A stretch of DNA of 64,000 nt from positions 372,001-436,000 of the forward strand of contig NZ_MACF01000119.1 in NCBI RefSeq assembly GCF_001884045.1, in the 5' to 3' direction. Both the position numbers and the translations under genes were made by a program. How positions within the stretch are numbered: the stretch's first letter is position 1; each line of letters opens with the position of its first letter. A model generated the notes under the pieces. The model saw only the letters and a list, made by a program, of their open reading frames with translations. It had not been told where the DNA came from and searched no databases. Shown here piece by piece: positions 1 to 7,754 of the stretch. Source of the DNA: Bacillus mobilis (GTDB lineage Bacteria; Bacillota; Bacilli; Bacillales; Bacillaceae_G).

Positions 1-1473
1 CTGAAGCGGAATCGAGTAACCTTTATCCCATAATGGCATATTGTCTACAAGTGAACTCATTGAATGTAGTGGATTCTGTAAGCCCACATAGCTCAAATCT
101 GAAATTCCCCCAAAATAATTTTGGTTTTCAAATGTAATGTTATGATTATAGTGTGCATACTTTTCCATTTCCGTAACTACTTCTTTAATTAACGGGTTGT
201 TACGTGAACTTACAGCTGGATAATATGGTGGAGCAAAGAAAAGTACAATCATCGGCGCCTTTTCTTTACATAAAATAGCTAGTTTATCTACTAAATCAAT
301 CGTTACCGCACGATCATCTTTATCTTCTCTATTTTTTATTATACTAGATTGAATATCATCTATTTTCTCTTGCCCATGTTGTTCAATTGCATAAGCAATA
401 AGCTCTTCATACGTTAATACATTTACTTTCATATTAGGGGGTATAAACGGATTATATTTAGAAAAACGATATGCTTGCTTTTCATATGATTCTTCTATTT
501 TCTCTGCTACTTTCGTTACTTTTTGACGTAACAATGACACGACATCTGTCATTGATTTTTCTAGTAAAAACAAATTAAATAATGTTACGGCACGATGCGG
601 AATTTGGACAGAATAATCCTCCTTTAAGTCCCTTTGAAGTAAGTTAGTTGGCGGAGGACTCGCTTCCCCTTCTACAATATCACAAAGGTCTGTATTCAAC
701 TCTAATTCTGCTGTTATTAATGAAGCCATGTAACTCCCATTTAAGCCTGCAAATGGTTCACCTACATGTGTCTCTTTTCCGTAGCAAAGAAATCCAGGTA
801 ACACTTTACCAATAGTACCAGTATAAATATACTTATTTTGGTCACCAGGGTGTCGTGAAAACATAGGCTCTGAATTTAATACCGTTTTATAATCCAAGTT
901 ATGTTCTCTTGCTAACTCTAGTAGTCTTGGAACAGCAGCTCTCATCCCTACAGAGTTCACTTCTTCATCTGGAACAGCTAATAAAAGAACATTCCCATCA
1001 AATCTTCCTTCACAAGCTTGCTCAATCATCGCCATTTGTAACGCAAGGCCGCATTTCATGTCCATTGTTCCTCTTCCAAATAACCAATCTCCTTGTTCTA
1101 TATCCTCACGTACATGATCTGGTAGTTCATCTTTATGAGAATAAAACATAGACGTTAACTTTTTAGGATTGAATGCATCTTCTTTCCACACTCCGTAATC
1201 TTGTACATCTACAACATCAAAGTGACTAACTAGAATTACTGTATTTTTTGTACTATCTCTTTTCTTTACGAGAGCTGTAACAAAATATCGTCCGTCTCCC
1301 GTCGGATTTTTTTGCAAATGATGCGGGTTTTCTTTGAAGTACTGTAAATCAGATAATTGTTCCACAACAAAATCTGGCAATATAACTTCTGCTTCTGTAC
1401 CTGTAATACTAGGAATTTCAACGAGACCGCTTAATAATTGAATCAATTGTTCTTTTGATTGCCACTTTGACAT
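1..1473 (-). CDS. rocB: M20-family peptidase, RocB-like (3' end outside window)
   Basis: The frame stays open from an ATG at 1473 to the window edge, giving about 491 residues; RocB proteins are about 560, so the C-terminus is missing. The start is set by a GGGGG ribosome site a few bases upstream. M20 metal-ligand motifs are visible: HFDVVDV near residue 85, GRGTMDMKCGLA near 132 and the catalytic pair in DEEVNS near 160. RocB is linked to arginine utilisation but its reaction is poorly defined, so only the M20 hydrolase fold is firm. The neighbouring IclR regulator and RocE-like permease support an amino-acid catabolic role. Confidence 0.82.
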   Translation of the reverse strand, partial: MSKWQSKEQLIQLLSGLVEIPSITGTEAEVILPDFVVEQLSDLQYFKENPHHLQKNPTGDGRYFVTALVKKRDSTKNTVILVSHFDVVDVQDYGVWKEDAFNPKKLTSMFYSHKDELPDHVREDIEQGDWLFGRGTMDMKCGLALQMAMIEQACEGRFDGNVLLLAVPDEEVNSVGMRAAVPRLLELAREHNLDYKTVLNSEPMFSRHPGDQNKYIYTGTIGKVLPGFLCYGKETHVGEPFAGLNGSYMASLITAELELNTDLCDIVEGEASPPPTNLLQRDLKEDYSVQIPHRAVTLFNLFLLEKSMTDVVSLLRQKVTKVAEKIEESYEKQAYRFSKYNPFIPPNMKVNVLTYEELIAYAIEQHGQEKIDDIQSSIIKNREDKDDRAVTIDLVDKLAILCKEKAPMIVLFFAPPYYPAVSSRNNPLIKEVVTEMEKYAHYNHNITFENQNYFGGISDLSYVGLQNPLHSMSSLVDNMPLWDKGYSIPLQ

Positions 1474-1548
1474 ATAAATCCCCCTATTTTTCCGCATTAT
1501 GAAAATGAATTCCAGTATATGAATAAAAAATGACGACAGTTATCAAAA

Positions 1549-2298
1549 TTATAGTTCTGATGTACTGCCGATTTTTATTGAAATTTCATGAGCTGCTTGT
1601 TTTACCTTACTAATAAGAAAGGATAGTCGATCATCATTAATGCGATGACTAATTAACCCAACACTTAATGCTCCTACTACTTTATGATTAAATCCGCTAA
1701 TAGGTGCAGCTACTGAAGCCGTCCCTTCTGTTTTTTCACCATAACTTACCGCATATCCTTCATTTCTTATTTGCTTTATTTGCTCTAAAAGAACGCGCTT
1801 TTGTTCTGGTAAAGAAGAAAGTAAATGTTCTACAATATGCTCCATTTCATTCGTTTTCATATTGGCAAGCATCGTTTTGTTTGCAGCACCAATTGAAAGT
1901 GGAATCTGTTCCCCTAATTTATCGATAACTCGAATTTTTAAAGGGCTATCAATTCTTTCAATGATAATAGAATGCGTTCCATTTGGAATGTTTAAATACA
2001 CACTTTCTTCCACTTCAGAGGCTAACCGCTTCATCACTTCTCTTGCTACAGATCTGTAGTCTACTTTCTCCAATTGACGTAATCCTATTTCCATCCACAT
2101 TGGCCCAATTTTGTACTGTTTCGTTTCTGAAATTTGCGTAACTAACCCATGCTCGATTAGAGAATTAAGTAATCTATGTACTGTACTAACTGGAAGATGT
2201 GTTCTATCCGCTATATCAGAAATAGCCCAATACTCTTTTTCATTAGTAGAATTTAACAACTTTATAATACTTATCGCTCGATCAATGGACTGTACCAT
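1549..2298 (-). CDS. IclR-family transcriptional regulator
   Basis: The 249-residue protein has the standard IclR length. An N-terminal winged helix-turn-helix (about residues 5-60, with the typical LPVSTVHRLLNSL recognition helix) is followed by a C-terminal effector domain whose glycine-rich part reads SVAAPISGFNHKVVGALSVG. IclR proteins bind small metabolites and usually control an adjacent catabolic operon. It lies just upstream of the RocB-like gene on the same strand and divergent from the permease, so these two are the likely targets. The ligand cannot be read from the sequence. Confidence 0.9.
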   Translation of the reverse strand: MVQSIDRAISIIKLLNSTNEKEYWAISDIADRTHLPVSTVHRLLNSLIEHGLVTQISETKQYKIGPMWMEIGLRQLEKVDYRSVAREVMKRLASEVEESVYLNIPNGTHSIIIERIDSPLKIRVIDKLGEQIPLSIGAANKTMLANMKTNEMEHIVEHLLSSLPEQKRVLLEQIKQIRNEGYAVSYGEKTEGTASVAAPISGFNHKVVGALSVGLISHRINDDRLSFLISKVKQAAHEISIKIGSTSEL

Positions 2299-2425
2299 AA
2301 CTCACCTCAACTTGACTTGTAATATGTTAGTACGCTCAATTACCTATCAATTTAACAAAAATTCAAAATGAAATCAATCCATTTATTCAATTTTCTAAAA
2401 ATAAAAATATGTCGCTAATAATAAT

Positions 2426-2440
2426 TTGAAAGCGCAAACA
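2426..2440. promoter_or_regulatory. Candidate cre (CcpA) operator
   Basis: TTGAAAGCGCAAACA fits every fixed position of the consensus WTGNAANCGNWNNCW. It lies 125 bases before the permease start and 128 bases before the IclR start, so it could mediate carbon catabolite repression of either gene. Occupancy is inferred. Confidence 0.6.
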
Positions 2441-2497
2441 AAAAAATATTGACTTTTCTTTTTAATTATCTGAAAATTATAACAAGATTTCACATCA

Positions 2498-2522
2498 CGG
2501 AATACATTCCACAATACGGAAA
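2498..2522. promoter_or_regulatory. Candidate IclR operator (overlapping inverted repeats)
   Basis: Three alternating half-sites, CGGAAT, ATTCC and CGGAA, form two overlapping palindromes (GGAATACATTCC is perfect over 12 bases). The site lies 43 bases before the permease start. IclR-family operators are often palindromes with GGAA/TTCC-type arms, so the adjacent regulator is the likely ligand. Confidence 0.45.
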
Positions 2523-2564
2523 ACATCAAACTTTATTCTATCAACTACGAAAGTGAGGAAAACA

Positions 2565-3989
2565 ATGTCGCAAGTAAACAATACAAACAATGAATTAAAA
2601 CGTACGATGAAAAGTAGACACTTATTCATGATTGCACTCGGTGGTGTGATTGGAACGGGGTTATTTAACGGATCTGGCTTTATTATAAGTCAAGCTGGAC
2701 CTGGTGGATCCGTGCTTGCCTTTATGGCTGGTGGATTATTAATGTATTTCGTTATGCTTTGTCTTGGTGAACTTGCTGTAGCTATGCCTGTTTCAGGTTC
2801 CTTCCAAGAATATGCCACTAAGTTCATCAATCCTGCAACTGGCTTTACGATCGGATGGTTATATTGGTTAAGCTGGGCAAATACGACCGGTCTTGAATTT
2901 ACAACTGCCGGCATTACAATGCAGCGCTGGTTTCCTGATATTCCCGTCTGGGTTTGGTGTTTAATATTTGGCGTTACAATCTTCACTATTAACGCATTAT
3001 CTGCTCGTAGTTATGCAGAAACAGAATTTTGGTTTTCAAGTATAAAAGTATCTGCCATTATAGCTTTTATTATCCTTGGCGGCGCCGCTATGTTCGGTTT
3101 TATTGATTTAAAAGGTGACGAACCAGCCCCGTTATTATCAAATTTCGTAAATCACGGCGGTTTATTCCCAAATGGACTTGCAGCTATCCTATTAACAATG
3201 GTTACAGTTAATTATTCCTTCCAAGGTACAGAACTTGTCGGAATCGCAGCAGGTGAAAGTGAAGATCCAGCAAAAACTTTACCACGTTCTATTAGAAATA
3301 TTATATGGCGCACGATGTTTTTCTTCGTCTTAGCAATTTTTGTCCTTGTTGCTTTAATTCCTTGGGAAGAAGCTGGATTAACAAAAAGTCCGTTCGTTGC
3401 TGTATTTGATAATATCGGTATTCCATATGCAGCTGATATTATGAACTTTGTTATTCTTACAGCTGTTCTTTCTGTCGCAAACTCTGGACTGTACGCCGCA
3501 ACTCGCATGCTTTGGTCATTATCAAAAAATGAAATGGCTCCTGCCTTTTTAAAGAAATTATCATCACGAGGAATACCTCTAAACGCTTTAATTTTGACAA
3601 TTTCTATTTCTGCTTTTTCTCTTTTAACAAGCGTTGTAGCTGCTGAAACAGTTTACTTATGGTTAATTTCAATTTCTGGTGTCATTACAATCATTGTTTG
3701 GATGTCAATTTGTGTCTCTCAATTCTTTTTCCGTAAACATTATTTAGCAGACGGTGGAAGATTAGAAGACTTAAAATTTAAAACTCCACTTTATCCACTT
3801 GTACCAATTCTTGGTTTTGGATTGTATGGCATTATATTAATTAGTCTTATCTTTATCCCTGAACAACGACTTGGAATTTATTGCACTGTACCATTTATCA
3901 TTTTTTGCTACACTTACTATCACTTTAAAGTTAAGAAAAGAATTTCTACTAACCCTCAAAGTGAAACTAAAATTAGCGAGACTATGTAA
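2565..3989 (+). CDS. Amino-acid permease of the APC family, RocE-like
   Basis: The 474-residue protein has about 12 hydrophobic segments. It carries the APC signature near the N-terminus (SRHLFMIALGGVIGTGLFNG) and a conserved GTELVGIAAGESEDP segment near residue 225. This pattern is typical of the basic/branched amino-acid permeases RocE, YbxG and MmuP. An upstream in-frame GTG at 2553 is really part of the GTGAGG ribosome site, so the ATG at 2565 is preferred. Divergence from an IclR regulator and a RocB-like peptidase suggests arginine or ornithine uptake; the exact substrate is inference. Confidence 0.85.
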   Translation: MSQVNNTNNELKRTMKSRHLFMIALGGVIGTGLFNGSGFIISQAGPGGSVLAFMAGGLLMYFVMLCLGELAVAMPVSGSFQEYATKFINPATGFTIGWLYWLSWANTTGLEFTTAGITMQRWFPDIPVWVWCLIFGVTIFTINALSARSYAETEFWFSSIKVSAIIAFIILGGAAMFGFIDLKGDEPAPLLSNFVNHGGLFPNGLAAILLTMVTVNYSFQGTELVGIAAGESEDPAKTLPRSIRNIIWRTMFFFVLAIFVLVALIPWEEAGLTKSPFVAVFDNIGIPYAADIMNFVILTAVLSVANSGLYAATRMLWSLSKNEMAPAFLKKLSSRGIPLNALILTISISAFSLLTSVVAAETVYLWLISISGVITIIVWMSICVSQFFFRKHYLADGGRLEDLKFKTPLYPLVPILGFGLYGIILISLIFIPEQRLGIYCTVPFIIFCYTYYHFKVKKRISTNPQSETKISETM

Positions 3990-4005
3990 TACTATACTTA
4001 TATAT

Positions 4006-4045
4006 AAAAGACCGCACATATCTTTCACTTTATGTGCGGTCTTTT
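4006..4045 (+). terminator. Rho-independent terminator after the permease
   Basis: A 15-base perfect stem (AAAAGACCGCACATA and its complement) with a 10-base loop ends in a T-rich tail, 17 bases after the permease stop. Confidence 0.9.
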
Positions 4046-4343
4046 ATCTTTTTCACTTTTTCTTTCGTTCCCTCATTTCCCTTTACTTTTGGAAGACGAT
4101 TCAGTATTTCTATACCCTTTTTCTTTGATTTCAAGTTATGTGAAGAATGATATTAAAATCGTTTCAACAGTCAATGCTACTAGCAATTTTGATTTCTTAC
4201 TGTTTATGCCGCTTTAATGGGCAGTTGATCCTCCACTGATTAAAGTTTCACTTTATAAGTTAATAATTTTCCTTACTATTACTGTTTTGATATATTGAAT
4301 ATATAATGCCAAATAATTTCAAAATAGACAGGGGTTATGTACG
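4046..4343. other. Intergenic stretch without a gene
   Basis: Together with the terminator before it this makes 354 bases without a gene. It holds one short element resembling a dispersed Bacillus cereus group repeat (4231-4255). I see no coding frame with a ribosome site. Confidence 0.5.
4231..4255 (-). repeat. Short dispersed repeat-like element
   Basis: Read on the minus strand the segment is TAAAGTGAAACTTTAATCAG followed by TGGAG. A similar segment, matching at roughly three-quarters of positions, occurs at 41771-41793. From memory this motif recurs in Bacillus cereus group intergenic DNA; that was not verified here. Confidence 0.4.
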
Positions 4344-4691
4344 ATGATAAAAGGTTTCGGGGGAATATTTTGGAGAACTAAAAATATCGATGTTCTAAAA
4401 AAATGGTACAGTGAAGTGTTGAAAATTGAAATAGACAATTGGAATGGGACTGTGATTAAACCGCAATTAGGAAATGAAACTATTTTTTCTTTCTTTACCG
4501 AAGATGATAATTATTTTCCAACAGAACAGCAAGTGATGTTAAATTTCCAAGTACATAATATGAATGAGACTATTCAGCATCTTGAACATATTGGCGTACC
4601 TCTTGAAAAGAAAGAAGAAATTAGTGAATTCGGAAATTTTATTTGGATTAAAGATCCTGAAGGTCGTCTAATTGAGCTTTGGGAAAAATAG
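4344..4691 (+). CDS. VOC (glyoxalase/bleomycin-resistance) superfamily protein
   Basis: The 115-residue protein is one VOC module: a beta-alpha-beta half beginning FGGIFWRTKNIDVLKKWY and a second half ending IWIKDPEGRLIELWEK, which contains the usual D-P-x-G and terminal metal-ligand Glu. Members are metal-dependent lyases, dioxygenases, isomerases or binding proteins, usually dimeric. The ATG follows an AGGGG ribosome site by 9 bases. The gene is monocistronic, with a terminator directly after it, and its substrate is unknown. Confidence 0.85.
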   Translation: MIKGFGGIFWRTKNIDVLKKWYSEVLKIEIDNWNGTVIKPQLGNETIFSFFTEDDNYFPTEQQVMLNFQVHNMNETIQHLEHIGVPLEKKEEISEFGNFIWIKDPEGRLIELWEK

Positions 4692-4743
4692 ACGGTAATA
4701 ATCATTTGCTATTAAGCTAATGATTACTTTCGTTTCACAAAAT

Positions 4744-4786
4744 AAAAAAGTCGATTTCTTAACTCCACAGGAAATCGACTTTTTTT
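4744..4786. terminator. Bidirectional terminator between convergent genes
   Basis: A 15-base stem (AAAAAAGTCGATTTC and its complement) with a 12-base loop lies between the VOC gene and the convergent RtcB gene. A and T runs on both sides allow it to act in both directions. Confidence 0.85.
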
Positions 4787-4886
4787 CGTATCCCATCGCC
4801 ATAAAAGGAAACTACTTCCCTTGATTAGATTGTTTGCGAACATAAGATGCGAAAAATAGTTTTTTCTGGCTGCTTATTTACCCCTT

Positions 4887-6074
4887 TTAATTCGCTTTAA
4901 AATTATATAATGGCTTAATAATATGCTTTATATCTATTGTTTCTTTCGTATTTTCGATAATTTCATCCATTGGCTTGTAAACCATTGGTGCTTCATCAAT
5001 TGTGCTTTCTACTACCGATGTAGTCCACACTTCTGTCATCGTATTTTGAAATTCCTCTAGACTCAATAATTCTTTAGCCTTCTTACGACTCATAATACGT
5101 CCTGCCCCGTGCGGACCAGAAAAGTTCCAATCTGGATTCCCTTTACCAAATGCAATAATTGAACCATCTCTCATGTTAATGGGAATAATGACTCGTTCAT
5201 CTTTCTGAGCTGAAATAGCACCTTTTCGTAGAATCATATTTTCTATGTCAATATAGTTATGTATTGTAGTAAATTGATCCGTAATTTTCCAGTCCATTTT
5301 CGTAACAATTTCATCAATCATTGCTTTACGATTTAACGCAGCATACTTTTGGGCAATATTCATGTCATTCATATAATCTTTGAATCCTTGCCCTTCTAAA
5401 TAAGCTAGCTCTTTACGAATCTTAGGCTTCTGAATTCCACGTAAAGTTTCTTGTATTTCTTTTGCTCTCCCTTCTTCAGTTAATCTCTTAATAATCTCAT
5501 CTTTCATTGATGTAACATCAATGCATTGTTCATATGCGAAGTTTTGGTAATACTCTGCTATTTGTTTACCCAAATTACGAGAACCACTATGAATGACAAT
5601 ATATACATTCCCTTTTTCATCTTCATTTAATTCAATGAAATGATTTCCACCTCCAAGAGTACCTATACTTTTTTGAGCTCTTTGTAATGTATATGGCGCC
5701 TTCACACTATCAAAATCAATCATTTTTGAGAATCGATGTTCTTTATCTCGGATACGAAAACCACTTGGAACAAATTTACGAATTGTTTCGTCTAAACAAT
5801 CGAAATTAATTTCTTCTTTTTTCTTATCAATCACAACAACTTCCATTCCACACCCAATGTCTACTCCTACAAGATTAGGAACAATTTTATCCTGTATTGT
5901 CATTGTTGTCCCAATCGTACAACCTGCTCCTGCATGTGTATCTGGCATAATACGAATTTGACTATCCTTTACGAATTCTTGGTTACAAAGATCAATAATC
6001 TGCCCAGTCGCAGTCTCATCAACGTTATTCGTAAATACTTTCGCTTCATTGTATTTTCCTTGTAATTTCAACAT
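4887..6074 (-). CDS. rtcB: RtcB-family RNA ligase
   Basis: The 395-residue protein carries the full RtcB motif set. These are DTHAGAGCTIG near residue 45, VGVDIGCGM with the Mn-binding Asp and Cys near 72-75, GGGNHFIEL near 143, HSGSRNLG near 162, and GPHGAGRIMSR near 320, whose His is the guanylylated nucleophile. RtcB joins 2',3'-cyclic phosphate or 3'-phosphate RNA ends to 5'-OH ends using GTP and Mn. It is near the short end of the family (about 390-480). No RtcA cyclase, archease or RtcR regulator lies nearby, so its RNA target is unknown. Confidence 0.93.
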   Translation of the reverse strand: MLKLQGKYNEAKVFTNNVDETATGQIIDLCNQEFVKDSQIRIMPDTHAGAGCTIGTTMTIQDKIVPNLVGVDIGCGMEVVVIDKKKEEINFDCLDETIRKFVPSGFRIRDKEHRFSKMIDFDSVKAPYTLQRAQKSIGTLGGGNHFIELNEDEKGNVYIVIHSGSRNLGKQIAEYYQNFAYEQCIDVTSMKDEIIKRLTEEGRAKEIQETLRGIQKPKIRKELAYLEGQGFKDYMNDMNIAQKYAALNRKAMIDEIVTKMDWKITDQFTTIHNYIDIENMILRKGAISAQKDERVIIPINMRDGSIIAFGKGNPDWNFSGPHGAGRIMSRKKAKELLSLEEFQNTMTEVWTTSVVESTIDEAPMVYKPMDEIIENTKETIDIKHIIKPLYNFKAN

Positions 6075-6295
6075 CTTTCATTTCCCCTTCCTTTTGAAAG
6101 AATTATTTTATTACGTTGTATGTGTTCTTATATTTACTATCATCTACCTTCTGCTTTCCATTATATATGTACGATGTCCTTCACAATAATAAAAATTATG
6201 ATGATTCACCTTATTTACATAATAAAATTACCGTCTTCTTAAATTTATACCTACACATGAGTATTCCACGCCCTCGATATCTGTTATATATAGCA

Positions 6296-6334
6296 AAAAC
6301 TCCCCTTACATCGAAAATGATTAAGGGGAGTTTT
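6296..6334 (-). terminator. Terminator downstream of the desaturase gene
   Basis: The stem AAAACTCCCCTTA pairs with TAAGGGGAGTTTT across a 12-base loop. It lies 14 bases past the desaturase stop, with a T run on the minus strand. Confidence 0.85.
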
Positions 6335-6347
6335 ATATAAGATAAAA

Positions 6348-7379
6348 TTATAGTTCAGATTTCACTCGAACAGAAACATTGTTTTTAATTATATTTTTGA
6401 ATTCTTTAAAGCTAACAAAATTGTTACTTTTCTCATCCCATAGTCGGAAGCGAAGTGAACGCAAGCTTGTAGCAAGAGTAATCGTAGGTACATTTTTTAA
6501 CGGAAGCGTATTATTGTGTGCCTCTTCTAGTTTATAGTTAGGTACCCTTGGGCTTAAATGATGAACATGATGGAATCCAATATTACCAGTTAGGAATTGC
6601 AAGATTTTTGGAAGTTTATAGAATGAACTTCCTTCCACTGCAGCTTTCACATATTCCCAATCTTTATCCTCTTCAAAATAAGAATCCTCGAATGTGTGTT
6701 GTACGTAAAACAGCCAAATCCCTACTGAACCTGCTATTAAGAATATCGTACCGTGTACTAATAAGAACGATTGCCATCCAATTGCCCAGCAAAGTATAGC
6801 GATTAAAGCAACAATTATAATATTCGTCAAATAAGTATTCATACGTTCTTTCTGTCTAGCACCTTTTCGGTTAAATCTATTTTTAAGCAAGAAAACATAA
6901 ATCGGCCCTAATCCAAACATAACGAATGGATTGCGATATAAGCGATATGCTAAACGAAGTCTAAATGGCGCAGCTGCATATTCATCCACAGTAAGCGTCC
7001 AAATATCTCCTGTACCTCGCTTATCCAAATTACCACTTGTAGCGTGATGAATAGAATGTTCATGCCCCCATTGATCAAATGGGAATAAAGTTAAAACACC
7101 CATACATGTCCCTACTATTCTATTTGTACGACGGCTTTTAAAGAATGAATAGTGAGTACAATCATGAAAAATAATGAAAATTCGCGTCATAAAACCAGCG
7201 GCTAACAGAGATGGAACTACTGATAACAAATAAGAAACGGACAAACTTTTATAAGCAAGGTACCATAAAATAATGAATGGCACAATTGTGTTAAAAAGTT
7301 GCCACACACTTTTTTTAATCGTTGATTTTTCATACGGAGCAACTTGTTTTTTTAAATTTTTAGTATTTTCTAATGTCAT
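6348..7379 (-). CDS. des: Acyl-lipid fatty-acid desaturase, Des/DesA type
   Basis: The 343-residue membrane protein has the three histidine boxes of membrane di-iron desaturases: HDCTH at about residue 72, HEHSIHH at about 106 and HHVHH at about 275. Four to six hydrophobic helices surround them. Residues around SSFYKLPKILQFLTGNIG closely resemble Bacillus subtilis Des, the delta-5 desaturase that inserts double bonds into membrane phospholipid acyl chains in the cold. No DesK/DesR two-component pair is adjacent, unlike in B. subtilis. The family call is firm; regiospecificity is by similarity. Confidence 0.92.
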   Translation of the reverse strand: MTLENTKNLKKQVAPYEKSTIKKSVWQLFNTIVPFIILWYLAYKSLSVSYLLSVVPSLLAAGFMTRIFIIFHDCTHYSFFKSRRTNRIVGTCMGVLTLFPFDQWGHEHSIHHATSGNLDKRGTGDIWTLTVDEYAAAPFRLRLAYRLYRNPFVMFGLGPIYVFLLKNRFNRKGARQKERMNTYLTNIIIVALIAILCWAIGWQSFLLVHGTIFLIAGSVGIWLFYVQHTFEDSYFEEDKDWEYVKAAVEGSSFYKLPKILQFLTGNIGFHHVHHLSPRVPNYKLEEAHNNTLPLKNVPTITLATSLRSLRFRLWDEKSNNFVSFKEFKNIIKNNVSVRVKSEL

Positions 7380-7414
7380 TGGTCTAATTCCTTTCCTTTA
7401 TGTTGCTAATTCAC

Positions 7415-7445
7415 ATTATAGCATACTATTAGTATCAGGTGTTAA
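7415..7445 (-). promoter_or_regulatory. Probable sigma-A promoter of the desaturase gene
   Basis: On the minus strand an extended -10 (TGCTATAAT) lies about 35 bases before the start codon, with a TTAACA -35-like hexamer 19 bases further upstream. Between them is an AT-rich near-palindrome (CATACTATTAGTATC on the plus strand). The spacing is slightly long, so confidence is moderate. Confidence 0.5.
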
Positions 7446-7695
7446 AAGTAGCTGTAATAAATATTATATAATATAAAAATCTCTTTTTTCTTACTCATTA
7501 CTTACAAATTCCTTACGGTCAAAAAACCTTACATAATCGGACTGATGGAGCATTTTAATTATAAAAGAAACATCTATTTTTTCCAATAAATATATAAAAA
7601 AGCAGAGGACTTTTTCACTTCTGTACATCTTTTCATTTTTTTAAATGGTAATTTTTTTCGATTTGTATTTATGTAACAGTTTTTTCTCACAAGAA
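7446..7695. other. Intergenic DNA, no gene seen
   Basis: This AT-rich stretch lies between the desaturase promoter and the terminator of the protease gene. No ORF with a ribosome site, repeat or structured element was found. Confidence 0.5.
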
Positions 7696-7746
7696 GAAAA
7701 GAGCTGTCACAAGTCAGATTTCACCGACTTATGACAGCTCCTTTTC
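7696..7746 (-). terminator. Terminator downstream of the InhA-type protease gene
   Basis: A long hairpin (GAGCTGTCACAAGTC pairing with GACTTATGACAGCTC, one mismatch) with T-rich ends lies 8 bases past the protease stop. Confidence 0.85.
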
Positions 7747-7754
7747 ATTTTATT

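Noticed and set aside
2553-2564. GTG start for the permease
   Set aside because: GTGAGG is the ribosome binding site for the ATG at 2565.
7415-7445. DesR-type operator at the desaturase promoter
   Set aside because: There is a near-palindrome, but no desK/desR genes nearby and no clear match to the DesR site, so only a promoter was annotated.
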